DNA from: Flavihumibacter profundi | Lineage (GTDB): Bacteria > Bacteroidota > Bacteroidia > Chitinophagales > Chitinophagaceae | Assembly: GCF_020076305.1 (NCBI RefSeq) | Contig: NZ_JAIQXE010000003.1 | Coordinates: forward strand, 1 to 64,000 | Length of the DNA: 64,000 bases | Direction of reading: 5' to 3' | Part shown: piece by piece, positions 33,370 through 43,113 of the stretch | How the letters are laid out: each line of letters starts with the position of its first letter | Position numbering within the stretch: position 1 is the first letter of the stretch | Translations under genes and position numbers: made by a program | Notes under the pieces: model-generated | What the model was told of the DNA's origin: nothing | Seen by the model: the letters and a program-made list of their open reading frames with translations, nothing else | The model's database searches: none

Positions 33370-36300
33370 ATGAGATATATCGTTGCTGCACTGCTGCTTT
33401 TCTCTTCATCGCAATTCATACAGGCCCAGGAAACCCGGCTGCTGCGGCAACCCGACATCAGCGGACAGAAAATTGTGTTTGCCTACGCCGGTGATCTTTG
33501 GACCGTTAATAAACAGGGCGGCACCGCGCAAAGGCTGACCAGTTTTCCCGGCGTAGAATCGAACCCGAAATTTTCACCCGATGGCAAGATGGTTGCGTTC
33601 AGCGGACAGTACGGGGACAATATGGATGTTTATGTCGTGGCCACTGAAGGCGGAATACCGAAGCGGCTCACCTGGCATCCTGATTTTGATATGGTTTCAG
33701 GATGGAGCCCCGATGGCAAAGTGGTCTTCACATCCGGCCGCGACGGTGCACATGGCGGTTTTACTAAAATGTACAAAATCGGCCTGGATGGCGGGATGCC
33801 CGAGGCCCTGCCCATGCCCAGGGCTTTTCGCGGGACTTATTCACCCGACGGGAAATCATTCGCGTATGAAATGAATATCCGTTGGGATGAAGAATGGCGG
33901 AATTACCGTGGCGGCCAAAACAACCCGATCTGGGTGCTGGACCTAAAGCAGTATACGCTCAGGAAATTACCCATGGTCAACAGTCACGATATGCTGCCAG
34001 CCTGGATGGACAACAATATTTACTTCCTCTCCGATCGCGATTCGGCCATGAACCTGTACAGCTATAACACGCAAACTAACGGCCTTGAACAGCTCACATT
34101 TTTTGCCGAATATGATATCAAGAATTTATCAGCAAATAGCGGCGACCTGGTGTTTGAATATGGCGGGGACCTATATACCATGGATGTTTCATCAAAGCAA
34201 TACAAGAAGGTTCCCATCGAAGTCAAAGGGGATTTCCCCTGGCTGGATCCTAAATGGGTGAGTGCGGCAGACTACCTGGCCAAAGCATCACTATCGCCAA
34301 CAGGCCAGCGCGCTGTTTTTGAAGCAAGGGGGGAAATCATAACCATCCCGGTGAAAAAAGGTGATGCCCGCAACCTGACCAATTCTTCGGGAAGCCGTGA
34401 GCACGATCCCTCCTGGTCGCCCGACGGTAAAAGCATTGCCTGGTTCTCGGACGCAAGCGGTGAATATAGCCTGATGATCGCCGACCAGGATGGGCTCAGC
34501 AAACCCCGTGAGATAAAAATCCCGCATCCCACATTTTATTACTCACCGGAATGGTCACCCGATTCAAAATGGATCGCGTTCACTGACCATATCCAACAGT
34601 TATGGCTGACCGAAGTAGCAACAGGTAAAACAATCCTGGTCGATAAAGAACCCTACCTGCACCCGGAAAGGACCATCAACCCGGTTTGGTCGCCCGACTC
34701 AAAATGGATAGGATACTCCAAGCGGCTGCCCAGCCAGTACCATGTGATTATGGCCTATTCAGTTGCCCAGGCCAAAGCCATCCAGCTGACCGACGGCATG
34801 TCGGATGCGGTTTCACCGGGCTGGGATGCCAAAGGCAAATACCTCTATTTCCTGGCCAGCACAAATTTCGCCTTGTCATCGGGCTGGCTGGATATGAGTT
34901 CTTACGAAAGGCCTGTGCGCAGGTCGGCCTATATAATGGTTTTGAAAAAAGGGGAGCCATCGCCATTGCTGCCGGAAAGCGATGAAGAAAAAATAACAGC
35001 GGAGAAAAAAGACACAAAAAAAGACGACAAAAAATCCGACACTGATTCCTCAAAAGTAACCGTACAGATAGACCTGCCCGGTATCAGCCAGCGCATCCTT
35101 TCCCTGGGCCTGCCGGAAAGGAACTATGGAGAACTAAAGGCTGGCGCAGAAGGAGAAATCTTCATCAGCGAAAACGTCCAGAACCAGGAAGGCGCTACCC
35201 TGCAGAAATACACCATCAAGGAGCGCAAGGCAGAAAAATTCCTGTCACCAGTAAATTATTTCAGTCTTTCAGCCGATGGGAAAAAACTATTGTATAAATC
35301 CGCTGCTATATGGGGCATTGTAGAAACATCGGGCAAGCCCAATATTGGTGATGGCAGTTTTTCGACCAGCGGCATAACACTGAAAGTTGACCCGCGGAAG
35401 GAATGGCGGCAGATCTTCCGGGAAGGCTGGCGTTACCAGCGTGATTACCTCTATGTGAGGAATACCCATGGCGCAGACTGGAACAAAGTGTATGAGCGCT
35501 ATGCGCCGCTGCTGGAACATGTTGCCCATCGCAGCGACCTTAACTACCTGCTCGACATTTTAGGCGGTGAAGTTTCCATTGGCCACTCTTTTGTGGGCGG
35601 CGGTGATTTCCCCAAAATTGACCCGGTGAAAATCGGCCTGCTGGGCGCTGACCTCGAAATAGCCAACAACCGTTACCGCATCAAAAAAATCTATACCGGT
35701 GAAAACTGGAACCCTGATTTACGGGCACCATTAAGCGCTCCCGGTGTGGATGTGAATGAAGGGGATTATATCATTTCGGTAGATGGTGATACGCTGAAGG
35801 CGGCAATGAATCCCTACAGCCTCTTTGAGAATAAAGCCAATAAGCAGGTAACCCTTAAGGTTAGTAAAAACGCCGATGGCAGCAATGCCCGCACAGCCAT
35901 TGTAGTTCCGGTGGAATCAGAAAGGACACTGCGCAATTTTTACTGGGTGGAGCATAACCGGAGATTGGTTGACTCCTTATCCCATGGCCAGGTGGCTTAT
36001 GTGTGGCTGCCAAACACGGGCGATGGGGGCTACAATAATTTCAACCGCTACTATTTTGCGCAGCAGGATAAGCCCGGTGTTATTATTGATGAACGCTTCA
36101 ATGGCGGGGGGTCTGTGGCCGATTATTTTGTAGACATCCTCAGCCGGAAACTGCAGGGTTATTTCAATAATGTCAGCGGTGACAAAACTCCCTGGAAAGA
36201 GCCAATGACGGGCATCCTGGGCCCCAAGGTGATGATCGTGAATGAAATGGCCGGATCGGGCGGTGATATGCTGCCATACCTATTCCGGCAGATGAAAATC

Positions 36301-36612
36301 GGGCCGATAGTAGGCACCAAAACATGGGGCGGACTGGTGGGTATCTGGGATACGCCAGAATTGATGGACGGCGGCGGCATGACCGCGCCCCGAGGCGGGT
36401 TCTTCAACCTCGATGGCAAATGGGATGTAGAAAATATAGGTGTAACACCGGATATTACCGTTGAAATGATCCCCAAAGAGGAAATAGCAGGGCATGATCC
36501 CCAGCTGGAAAAAGCAGTGGAAACAGCCCTGAAACTATTGAAGGAAAACCCGGTGAAATTACAGCCCGAGCCTGCCGCACCTATAAGGTCGTTCAGGCCG
36601 AAGCGAAATTAA
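33370..36612 (+). CDS. Tricorn-type S41 serine peptidase, secreted
   Basis: 1080 residues. Signal peptide (MRYIVAALLLFSSSQFIQAQ). Two beta-propellers of WD/TolB-like repeats follow (KFSPDGKMVAFSG, PSWSPDGKSIAWFSD, EWSPDSKWIAFTD), then a Lys/Asp-rich low-complexity link (about 537-560), C1 domain, PDZ (about 770-850) and S41 peptidase with the nucleophile Ser963 in NEMAGSGGD. Tricorn proteins degrade peptides; the Bacteroidota versions are exported. It carries a complete S41 core (RFNGGGSVADY). Monocistronic; a TTTTG-like element is at about 33328. Confidence 0.9.
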   Translation: MRYIVAALLLFSSSQFIQAQETRLLRQPDISGQKIVFAYAGDLWTVNKQGGTAQRLTSFPGVESNPKFSPDGKMVAFSGQYGDNMDVYVVATEGGIPKRLTWHPDFDMVSGWSPDGKVVFTSGRDGAHGGFTKMYKIGLDGGMPEALPMPRAFRGTYSPDGKSFAYEMNIRWDEEWRNYRGGQNNPIWVLDLKQYTLRKLPMVNSHDMLPAWMDNNIYFLSDRDSAMNLYSYNTQTNGLEQLTFFAEYDIKNLSANSGDLVFEYGGDLYTMDVSSKQYKKVPIEVKGDFPWLDPKWVSAADYLAKASLSPTGQRAVFEARGEIITIPVKKGDARNLTNSSGSREHDPSWSPDGKSIAWFSDASGEYSLMIADQDGLSKPREIKIPHPTFYYSPEWSPDSKWIAFTDHIQQLWLTEVATGKTILVDKEPYLHPERTINPVWSPDSKWIGYSKRLPSQYHVIMAYSVAQAKAIQLTDGMSDAVSPGWDAKGKYLYFLASTNFALSSGWLDMSSYERPVRRSAYIMVLKKGEPSPLLPESDEEKITAEKKDTKKDDKKSDTDSSKVTVQIDLPGISQRILSLGLPERNYGELKAGAEGEIFISENVQNQEGATLQKYTIKERKAEKFLSPVNYFSLSADGKKLLYKSAAIWGIVETSGKPNIGDGSFSTSGITLKVDPRKEWRQIFREGWRYQRDYLYVRNTHGADWNKVYERYAPLLEHVAHRSDLNYLLDILGGEVSIGHSFVGGGDFPKIDPVKIGLLGADLEIANNRYRIKKIYTGENWNPDLRAPLSAPGVDVNEGDYIISVDGDTLKAAMNPYSLFENKANKQVTLKVSKNADGSNARTAIVVPVESERTLRNFYWVEHNRRLVDSLSHGQVAYVWLPNTGDGGYNNFNRYYFAQQDKPGVIIDERFNGGGSVADYFVDILSRKLQGYFNNVSGDKTPWKEPMTGILGPKVMIVNEMAGSGGDMLPYLFRQMKIGPIVGTKTWGGLVGIWDTPELMDGGGMTAPRGGFFNLDGKWDVENIGVTPDITVEMIPKEEIAGHDPQLEKAVETALKLLKENPVKLQPEPAAPIRSFRPKRN

Positions 36613-36623
36613 AAAAGCAGGAA

Positions 36624-37553
36624 CTATAAAGGTTTAATCCCTAAACGGTCGCACCAGCCGAGGAACCGCGTATGGATTTCATCGAGGGTTTGCTTTTGTT
36701 GCGGGGTTAATTCCAGCGCATACGTGCGACTGATAGTGCGTATGGGCAATCCCCTTTTTTGCAAAAAGTATTTTGCACTCATGGGATATGCCTGGTGAAT
36801 TATTGGATCCACTGCTGTAAGTTCCGATTGCAGCCAGGCTACATCTTCCTGCTTTGCAGGATCCAGGGCATTGTTGCACATCCAGACCAAAATCTCGGGA
36901 TAGAAATTGCCTGAAATGGATGACATACCTTTCGCGCCCATCTGCAGGGAATACATCGCATTGGGGGTATGCGCATCATAAAACTCCATGTTACTGTTCG
37001 TGGCAATCTCAATTTTGGCTTTAACATTGTCCAGCAGTATGGAAGTGTCTTTATGGTATACCAGCCGGTTAGATGCCACCAGTTTTTGGAAGACTTCGGC
37101 AGTCAATATTCTTTTATAAGGCGCCGGACATTCATAGGTACCCAGGGGAATATCTCCGGTTAACCCGAACATTTTATCAAAGTTCTTTAACAACAATTCA
37201 TCGGGGTCATCTACATGCGCAAAATGGCCGGTGATCATGATCGCCGCTTCAATACCCGTATCGTAGATCTTTTTCGTAAACTCGGCTTTATCTTCAATGG
37301 TTAATCCAAATGAACCGGTTGCTACTATGGGCAAACGGCCATTGACATACTTCACAATAAATGAAGTCAGTTCCAGCCTTTCATCTTCACTGATGCTGTA
37401 CATTTCACTGCTGAGGCAATTGGCAAAAAAACCTTTCACACCGGCAGCTATGTAAAAATCAATCAGCTGCTGCAGCACATCGAAATCCACTTTAGCCTTC
37501 AGGTTAAAAGGCGTGATCATTACCGGAACAAATTTTTTATCTCCTGTATTCAT
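36624..37553 (-). CDS. Dihydrodipicolinate synthase/NanA-family aldolase
   Basis: 309 residues, a TIM-barrel lyase of the DapA/NAL family. Visible features are the N-terminal VPVMITPF, GSFG loop, Tyr140 (PLGTYECPAPY) and the Schiff-base Lys168 (LVYHKDTS). These enzymes join or split pyruvate and an aldehyde; substrates range from N-acetylneuraminate to sugar acids. The link to an SSS transporter overlapping by 4 bases points to catabolism of an imported sugar acid (sialic acid is a candidate), not lysine synthesis. Specificity cannot be read from the sequence. Confidence 0.85.
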   Translation of the reverse strand: MNTGDKKFVPVMITPFNLKAKVDFDVLQQLIDFYIAAGVKGFFANCLSSEMYSISEDERLELTSFIVKYVNGRLPIVATGSFGLTIEDKAEFTKKIYDTGIEAAIMITGHFAHVDDPDELLLKNFDKMFGLTGDIPLGTYECPAPYKRILTAEVFQKLVASNRLVYHKDTSILLDNVKAKIEIATNSNMEFYDAHTPNAMYSLQMGAKGMSSISGNFYPEILVWMCNNALDPAKQEDVAWLQSELTAVDPIIHQAYPMSAKYFLQKRGLPIRTISRTYALELTPQQKQTLDEIHTRFLGWCDRLGIKPL

Positions 37554-39121
37554 AGACTTTGTGGTTTGAACATGGTTTTAATTTTGGGCAATAACAACCC
37601 CGTTAAGAAAATGGTCAGCGTGCCAATTACAATGATCATGTTTTTGTGCAGTATATTCCTGAGGGCGCTTTGCTCATCGGGAATCAGCGACGGGAAAGTC
37701 ATCCACACGATGACGAGGATCCCTATAATGGTGGCTACAAATGCTTCAATATTATTGGTGCGGCGGCTGCTGATACCCAGCAGGAAAAGTCCGAGCATGC
37801 CAGCTGCGAAAATCCCGGATAGCTCCCACCACAAATCGAGGATACTTTTTACGCCAATCATGGCCACCCCGCAGGCAATACCGACTACACCGAAAACAAA
37901 GGTGCCGATATATAAAGAACCCATGGTTTGGCGGTCAGTCGCGTTCTTCTTAAAATACCTTTTGTAAATATCTTCCGTAAAAACCGTTGCGGAGGAATTC
38001 ATGCCGCTGCTGATGGTACTCATTGCAGCAGAAAGGATCGCTGCAATAATTAACCCGACCATTCCGGTTGGAATATTCGTCACCATAAAATTCGGCATCA
38101 CTTTGTCGCCATAATCAGCCGGTTTCAATGATCCTGCCAATTGCCTGATAGCATCCTGCGAAGCACCTACAGGCAATCTTTCTGCAGCCGATTGCAAACG
38201 GACAGTATCGGTTAATTCCGGATGTACCTGGTAGAAAGCGTATAAACTTGCGCCGATGATTAAAAATAACAGCGATACCGGGAGGTACATTTTTACGCAA
38301 AGCCACAATGACTTTTCGGCTTCTTTCTCGGTAGTGGTAGTAAGGTAGCGCTGTACAAAAGTCTGGTCGATCCCGAAATTATTCAGGTTGATAAAGAATC
38401 CATAGAGCAGCACCACCCAGAAGGTTGAGGTAGTGAAATCGGGTGCAAAGCTACCCAGGCTGAACTTACCATCCCTTTGGCCGATCTCGATGATATGTGA
38501 AACACCACCCGGCATTTTAGAAACAACCAGTCCAAGGATCAGCACGGCCCCCAGGGTTTTAATAATAGCCTGCACCACTTCCGTCCAGATGACGGCTTCA
38601 ATACCACCCAGGACCGTATAGATAATAATAACGACCCCAACGGTGATGATAATCGCCGCCATGGAATATCCTGTGAAGGCCTGCAGGCTTAGGGCGATAC
38701 CAAAAAACACGGAGCCCATCCGGGCAAACTGGGTCAGTAAAAAACAGATCACGGCATAAGTCCGGGCCCATGGGCCGAAGCGATGTTCGAAATGGGTATA
38801 AGCAGAAACTTCACCGGTTTTCCGGTAAAAGGGAATGAAATATTTTGCGCCGATCCAGGCAGCCAGGGGCATCGACAAACTAAAGACAAAAGCATTCCAG
38901 TTGCTGCCGAAAGCTTTGCCGGGAACACCCAGGAAAGTATTGCTGCTCAGGAAAGTGGCATAAATAGAGAGGCCGATCGCCCAACCCGGAATACTTCCGG
39001 AAGCCCTGGTAAACTGGTCGGCGTTCTTTCCTTTCCTGGAGAACCATAACCCGGTCAGTACCATGGCCACCATATACGCCAGGATAATAAGCAGGTCAAA
39101 AAGCGGAATATGCTTCATCAT
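37550..39121 (-). CDS. Sodium:solute symporter (SSS family)
   Basis: 523 residues, about 13-14 membrane helices; the family core GIGASLYAF / LSAAMSTISSGMNSSATVFTED is present. It imports sugars, sialic acid or organic acids with sodium. The ATG at 39121 (or 39118) overlaps nothing; the stop overlaps the start of the DapA-family gene by 4 bases, so they work together. Divergent from the Gfo/Idh gene with 141 bases between, which probably hold both promoters. Confidence 0.9.
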   Translation of the reverse strand: MMKHIPLFDLLIILAYMVAMVLTGLWFSRKGKNADQFTRASGSIPGWAIGLSIYATFLSSNTFLGVPGKAFGSNWNAFVFSLSMPLAAWIGAKYFIPFYRKTGEVSAYTHFEHRFGPWARTYAVICFLLTQFARMGSVFFGIALSLQAFTGYSMAAIIITVGVVIIIYTVLGGIEAVIWTEVVQAIIKTLGAVLILGLVVSKMPGGVSHIIEIGQRDGKFSLGSFAPDFTTSTFWVVLLYGFFINLNNFGIDQTFVQRYLTTTTEKEAEKSLWLCVKMYLPVSLLFLIIGASLYAFYQVHPELTDTVRLQSAAERLPVGASQDAIRQLAGSLKPADYGDKVMPNFMVTNIPTGMVGLIIAAILSAAMSTISSGMNSSATVFTEDIYKRYFKKNATDRQTMGSLYIGTFVFGVVGIACGVAMIGVKSILDLWWELSGIFAAGMLGLFLLGISSRRTNNIEAFVATIIGILVIVWMTFPSLIPDEQSALRNILHKNMIIVIGTLTIFLTGLLLPKIKTMFKPQSL

Positions 39122-39262
39122 GAGGCTAGAGCGCAGGTTTTGGTTTTAATACTCATTATTTCGTTTTTTTTTATCCATTTACTGCCTGCGGATGAGTATA
39201 AAAATAAAGTTTCGTGCTCTATAACCGGAAGCGATCGCATTAACATATAAAATAAATTACTT

Positions 39263-40705
39263 ATGACGGTTCGAAAAAAAGGTTTATCCAGGAGGAATTT
39301 TGTGAAAAACACATCGCTCGTGGCTGGTAGCGCTCTTATTTTACCACGCCACGTTCTGGGTGGGAAGGGCTTTGTAGCCCCCAGCGACAGGCTGAACATT
39401 GCAGGTATCGGCGCCGGCGGAAAGGGCAAAGATGACCTGAAGAATTTTTCCCAAAGTCCGAAAGTAAATATCGTAGCCCTTTGCGATGTAGATGAAAAAA
39501 GGGCCGGGGAATCCATTGCGCGTTTTCCCAAAGCGAAATTCTATAAGGACTTCCGGGAAATGCTCGAAAAAGAGAGGAAGAATATTGATGCTGTTTCTGT
39601 GTCAACCCCCGATAACGTGCACGCCATTGCGAGCTTAACTGCCATGCAGATGGGGAAGCACGTGTATTGCCAGAAACCATTGTGCCACGATATATATGAA
39701 GCCCGGATGATGGCTGAGGCTTCCAAAAAATACAAGGTGGTTACCCAGATGGGCAACCAGGGCGGATCCAGTGACGGCGTTCGCCAGGCCAAGGAAATGT
39801 ATGATGCCGGCATGCTAGGCCAGGTGCATACAGTACAGGTTTGGACCAACAGGCCGATCTGGCCCCAGGGCATGCCAACACCTACCGGAAAATTTGAAGT
39901 GCCGAAAGAGCTGGACTGGAACCTGTGGCTCGGCCCGGCGAAACATGTCGATTACAATCCCGCTTACCATCCCTGGAGCTGGAGAGGCTGGAATGCATTT
40001 GGAACAGGCGCACTCGGTGATATGGCCTGCCATATGATGGACCCTGTTTTCCGCCTGCTACCCATTGATTTCCCCACTGAAGTAGAATGCTCCATCCCAA
40101 CCAGCTGGTTGCCGAATGGCGAAGAAGCGAAATATCCCGATGGATACCCTGCAGCATCCATGATCCATTTAAAATACCCGAGAAAAGATGGCCGGGGCGA
40201 TATAAAAGTATCCTGGTACGACGGCGGCTTACTGCCACAACTACCCGATGAACTGTTGCCCGGGGAATCATTCGGCGCTGATGATGGCGGTGCCCTGTTC
40301 ATTGGTACCAAGGGCAAGATGATCGTTGACTGTTATGGTGAGAATCCGCGTTTGCTGCCAACCAAACTGATGGCACAAACAACGATGCCTGCAAAAACAT
40401 TGCCCCGTGTTCCTGAAGGACACTACCTGCAATGGGTAAACGCCTGTATGGCTGGTTATGGCAATGCAACCACCAGTTCACCTTTTGAATATGCCGGACC
40501 ATTTACGGAAAGCATCCTGATCGGCAACCTGGCTATCAGGAGCTGGAACCTGCCGAACAGCAAAAAGGTTAAAGACGACGATCCTGATTTCTTAGGCCGC
40601 ATCAAATTGCTGTGGGACGCGAAGAATATGCGCATCACCAATTTTGAGGAAGCCAACCAGTTTGTTAAGCGTGAATACCGTGAAGGTTGGAAACTGCCTG
40701 TGTAG
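39263..40705 (+). CDS. Gfo/Idh/MocA family oxidoreductase, TAT-exported
   Basis: 480 residues. It begins with a twin-arginine signal, KKGLSRRNFVKNTSLVAGSA. The Rossmann domain (IAGIGAGGKGKDDL) and YCQKPLCHD (the family's EKP-like segment) bind NAD(P). Exported members of this family in Bacteroidota work on sugars in the periplasm with a bound nicotinamide cofactor, for example in retaining or redox-neutral glycan cleavage. It heads the plus-strand group with an esterase-like and acyltransferase-like gene. Substrate unknown. Confidence 0.85.
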   Translation: MTVRKKGLSRRNFVKNTSLVAGSALILPRHVLGGKGFVAPSDRLNIAGIGAGGKGKDDLKNFSQSPKVNIVALCDVDEKRAGESIARFPKAKFYKDFREMLEKERKNIDAVSVSTPDNVHAIASLTAMQMGKHVYCQKPLCHDIYEARMMAEASKKYKVVTQMGNQGGSSDGVRQAKEMYDAGMLGQVHTVQVWTNRPIWPQGMPTPTGKFEVPKELDWNLWLGPAKHVDYNPAYHPWSWRGWNAFGTGALGDMACHMMDPVFRLLPIDFPTEVECSIPTSWLPNGEEAKYPDGYPAASMIHLKYPRKDGRGDIKVSWYDGGLLPQLPDELLPGESFGADDGGALFIGTKGKMIVDCYGENPRLLPTKLMAQTTMPAKTLPRVPEGHYLQWVNACMAGYGNATTSSPFEYAGPFTESILIGNLAIRSWNLPNSKKVKDDDPDFLGRIKLLWDAKNMRITNFEEANQFVKREYREGWKLPV

Positions 40706-40716
40706 TATATTGTACT

Positions 40717-41844
40717 ATGAAAAAAACGTTAAGCCTTCTTTGCATAGTACTATTCATTTCCACCACCCGGCTGATCGCACAGGATGAGCTATGCCAGGGT
40801 GATTACTTTACAGAACAACAGGGATATGACTTTTTACAGGGTCATATCCCTGTTTCTTTAACAGCCTGGACGGAACGGTCCGAAAAAATCAGGCAGCAGA
40901 TTAAAGCGGGTATGCAACTGGAGCAGATGCCTGCGCCTGTTGGCTCGGCCCCGATCATCCATAGCCGGAAAGTAATGGATGGCTATACCGTAGAAAATGT
41001 TGCCTTTGAAAGCCTGCCCGGATTTTATGTGACGGGAAATTTGTACCGGCCACTGAAAAAAGAAAAATCATATCCGGCCGTTCTTTGTCCGCATGGACAT
41101 TTCAGTAACCCCGATACCCGTTTTAACGAAAACACCCAGAAACGCTGTGCCGGCCTGGCCACAATGGGAGCCGTGGTATTTGTGTATGACATGATCGGAT
41201 ACGGCGATTCAAAACAAGTTACGCATACGATTGCAAAAGCGCTGAAATTACAAACGATTAACAGCATCCGCGCGCTTGATTTTTTACTTTCCTTACCAGG
41301 GGTAGATTCAAACCGCGTTGCCGTTACCGGCGAATCAGGCGGAGGAACCCAGAGTTTTATTTTAACGGCACTGGACAACCGCATTAAGGTTTCCGTGCCC
41401 TGCGTAATGGTATCAGCATATTTTTTTGGCGGCTGCGTTTGCGAAAGCGGAATGCCTATCCATAAAAAAGGGGATTACCAGACAAACAACACGGAAATCG
41501 CTGCCCTGACGGCTCCCAGGCCGATGCTGCTGATTTCCGATGGGGCCGACTGGACCAAAAACAACCCTACTACCGAGTATCCCTACCTGCAGAAAATATA
41601 TGCACTCTATGGCCAGAAAGCAAGGGTTGAAAATGTACACCTGCCCAATGAAAAACATGATTATGGCCCTTCAAAAAGAAATGCCATGTATGCCTTCATG
41701 GCTAAATACCTGAAGTTGGACCTTAAGCACCTGAAAGAACCCGCGACAATATTAACACAGGCAGAACTGACTGTTTTTGACCAGCAACACCCGCTTCCTG
41801 CGAATGCTGTAAAAGGTGATGATGCAGTGATGGTATTATTATAA
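40717..41844 (+). CDS. Acetyl-xylan-esterase-like alpha/beta hydrolase, secreted
   Basis: 375 residues from ATG 40717 (the longer frame overlaps the previous gene). Signal peptide (MKKTLSLLCIVLFISTTRLIAQ). Catalytic Ser in GVDSNRVAVTGESGGGTQSF, and YDMIGYGDS and KHDYGPSKR carry the other conserved elements. The set matches the acetyl-xylan esterase / BAAT-like hydrolase families common in Bacteroidota glycan loci. Probably removes ester groups from polysaccharides in the periplasm. It follows the Gfo/Idh gene by 11 bases. Confidence 0.85.
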   Translation: MKKTLSLLCIVLFISTTRLIAQDELCQGDYFTEQQGYDFLQGHIPVSLTAWTERSEKIRQQIKAGMQLEQMPAPVGSAPIIHSRKVMDGYTVENVAFESLPGFYVTGNLYRPLKKEKSYPAVLCPHGHFSNPDTRFNENTQKRCAGLATMGAVVFVYDMIGYGDSKQVTHTIAKALKLQTINSIRALDFLLSLPGVDSNRVAVTGESGGGTQSFILTALDNRIKVSVPCVMVSAYFFGGCVCESGMPIHKKGDYQTNNTEIAALTAPRPMLLISDGADWTKNNPTTEYPYLQKIYALYGQKARVENVHLPNEKHDYGPSKRNAMYAFMAKYLKLDLKHLKEPATILTQAELTVFDQQHPLPANAVKGDDAVMVLL

Positions 41845-41883
41845 TTACTTACCTTAAGCAATTAGTCAGCAAAAAAATAAGTT

Positions 41884-43092
41884 ATGGCGCTCACTGCACA
41901 AAGTGTACCTGATAAATTACCTGTTAACAGGGTGACTTCGGTTGATGTTTACCGGGGTTTTGTTATGTTGCTTATGATGGGGGAAATCCTGTCATTTGAA
42001 TCAGTTTCGAAAGCTTTGCCGGACAGCGGTTTCTGGAATTTCCTGGCCTTCAACCAAAGCCATGTGGAATGGACCTGGCTTTCCCTGCATGACATGATCC
42101 AGCCTTCCTTTACATTTTTAGTGGGCGTGGCATTGCCATACTCGGTAGCCAGCCGGATCAGCAAAGGAGCTTCATTCGGGAATATAATAGGACATACGAT
42201 CAGGCGTTCCCTTATCCTGATATTCCTGGGGATCTTTTTGCGTTCCATGGGCTCGCACCAAACCAATTTTACTTTTGAGGATACATTAACACAGATCGGT
42301 CTTGGCTACACTTTTTTAGTGCTGCTGTCATATACTTCCCAACGCACACAATTAATCGCGCTGATCGTTATCCTTGTTGGTTATTGGCTTGCATTTGCCC
42401 TTTACCCGCTGCCGGATGCCAGTTTCAATTATGCTGCAGCAGGCGTTGAACCTAACTGGGAACATAACCTGAATGGCTTTGCGGCGCACTGGAATAAAAA
42501 CACCAACCTGGCCTGGGCTTTTGACAAATGGTTTTTAAACCTGTTCCCGCGTGAAAATCCGTTCTTATATAACGGCGGTGGATATTCGACCTTAAGCTTT
42601 ATCCCGACCCTTGGGACAATGATCCTGGGATCATTTGCCGGAAAGGCTTTAAAAGACAATACCAGTCAATTGCATAAACTAAAATTCTTTATAACAACAG
42701 GCCTGGCTTTACTGGTTATCGGCGCAGTACTGCAATTTACCGGTATCAACCCAATCGTAAAACGCATCTGGACACCAGCCTGGACCATCTTCAGCGGTGG
42801 TATCTGCTTTTTATTCCTGGCTTTCTTTTATGGTGTAGTAGATGTAGCCCAGAAAAAAAGCTGGTCATTCTTCCTGATGGTGATCGGCATGAATTCCATT
42901 GCGGCTTATGTTTTGGCTGATGGTGGAATGCGTGATTTTATTGCCAGGTCCCTGTACATACACCTGGGGCCAACCTATGACCAGTTATTCGGTATGCCTT
43001 ATGCTACACTTGTAAAAGGCTTGCTGACCTTGTTTTTCCTATGGCTGATCCTTTACTGGATGTATAAGAAAAAGCTTTTTATCAGGATCTAG
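41884..43092 (+). CDS. DUF5009 / heparan-alpha-glucosaminide acetyltransferase-like membrane protein
   Basis: 402 residues with about ten membrane helices. Family signature at the start is RVTSVDVYRGFVMLLMM, and the loop WTWLSLHDMIQPSFTFLVGVALP carries a conserved His; the type is the YeiB/DUF1624/DUF5009 group, related to the human lysosomal HGSNAT. These may transfer acyl groups across the membrane to sugars. Third gene of the plus-strand group, 40 bases after the esterase-like gene; an acetylation/deacetylation pair is possible. Confidence 0.8.
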   Translation: MALTAQSVPDKLPVNRVTSVDVYRGFVMLLMMGEILSFESVSKALPDSGFWNFLAFNQSHVEWTWLSLHDMIQPSFTFLVGVALPYSVASRISKGASFGNIIGHTIRRSLILIFLGIFLRSMGSHQTNFTFEDTLTQIGLGYTFLVLLSYTSQRTQLIALIVILVGYWLAFALYPLPDASFNYAAAGVEPNWEHNLNGFAAHWNKNTNLAWAFDKWFLNLFPRENPFLYNGGGYSTLSFIPTLGTMILGSFAGKALKDNTSQLHKLKFFITTGLALLVIGAVLQFTGINPIVKRIWTPAWTIFSGGICFLFLAFFYGVVDVAQKKSWSFFLMVIGMNSIAAYVLADGGMRDFIARSLYIHLGPTYDQLFGMPYATLVKGLLTLFFLWLILYWMYKKKLFIRI

Positions 43093-43113
43093 AACTTACC
43101 AGAAATATATTCA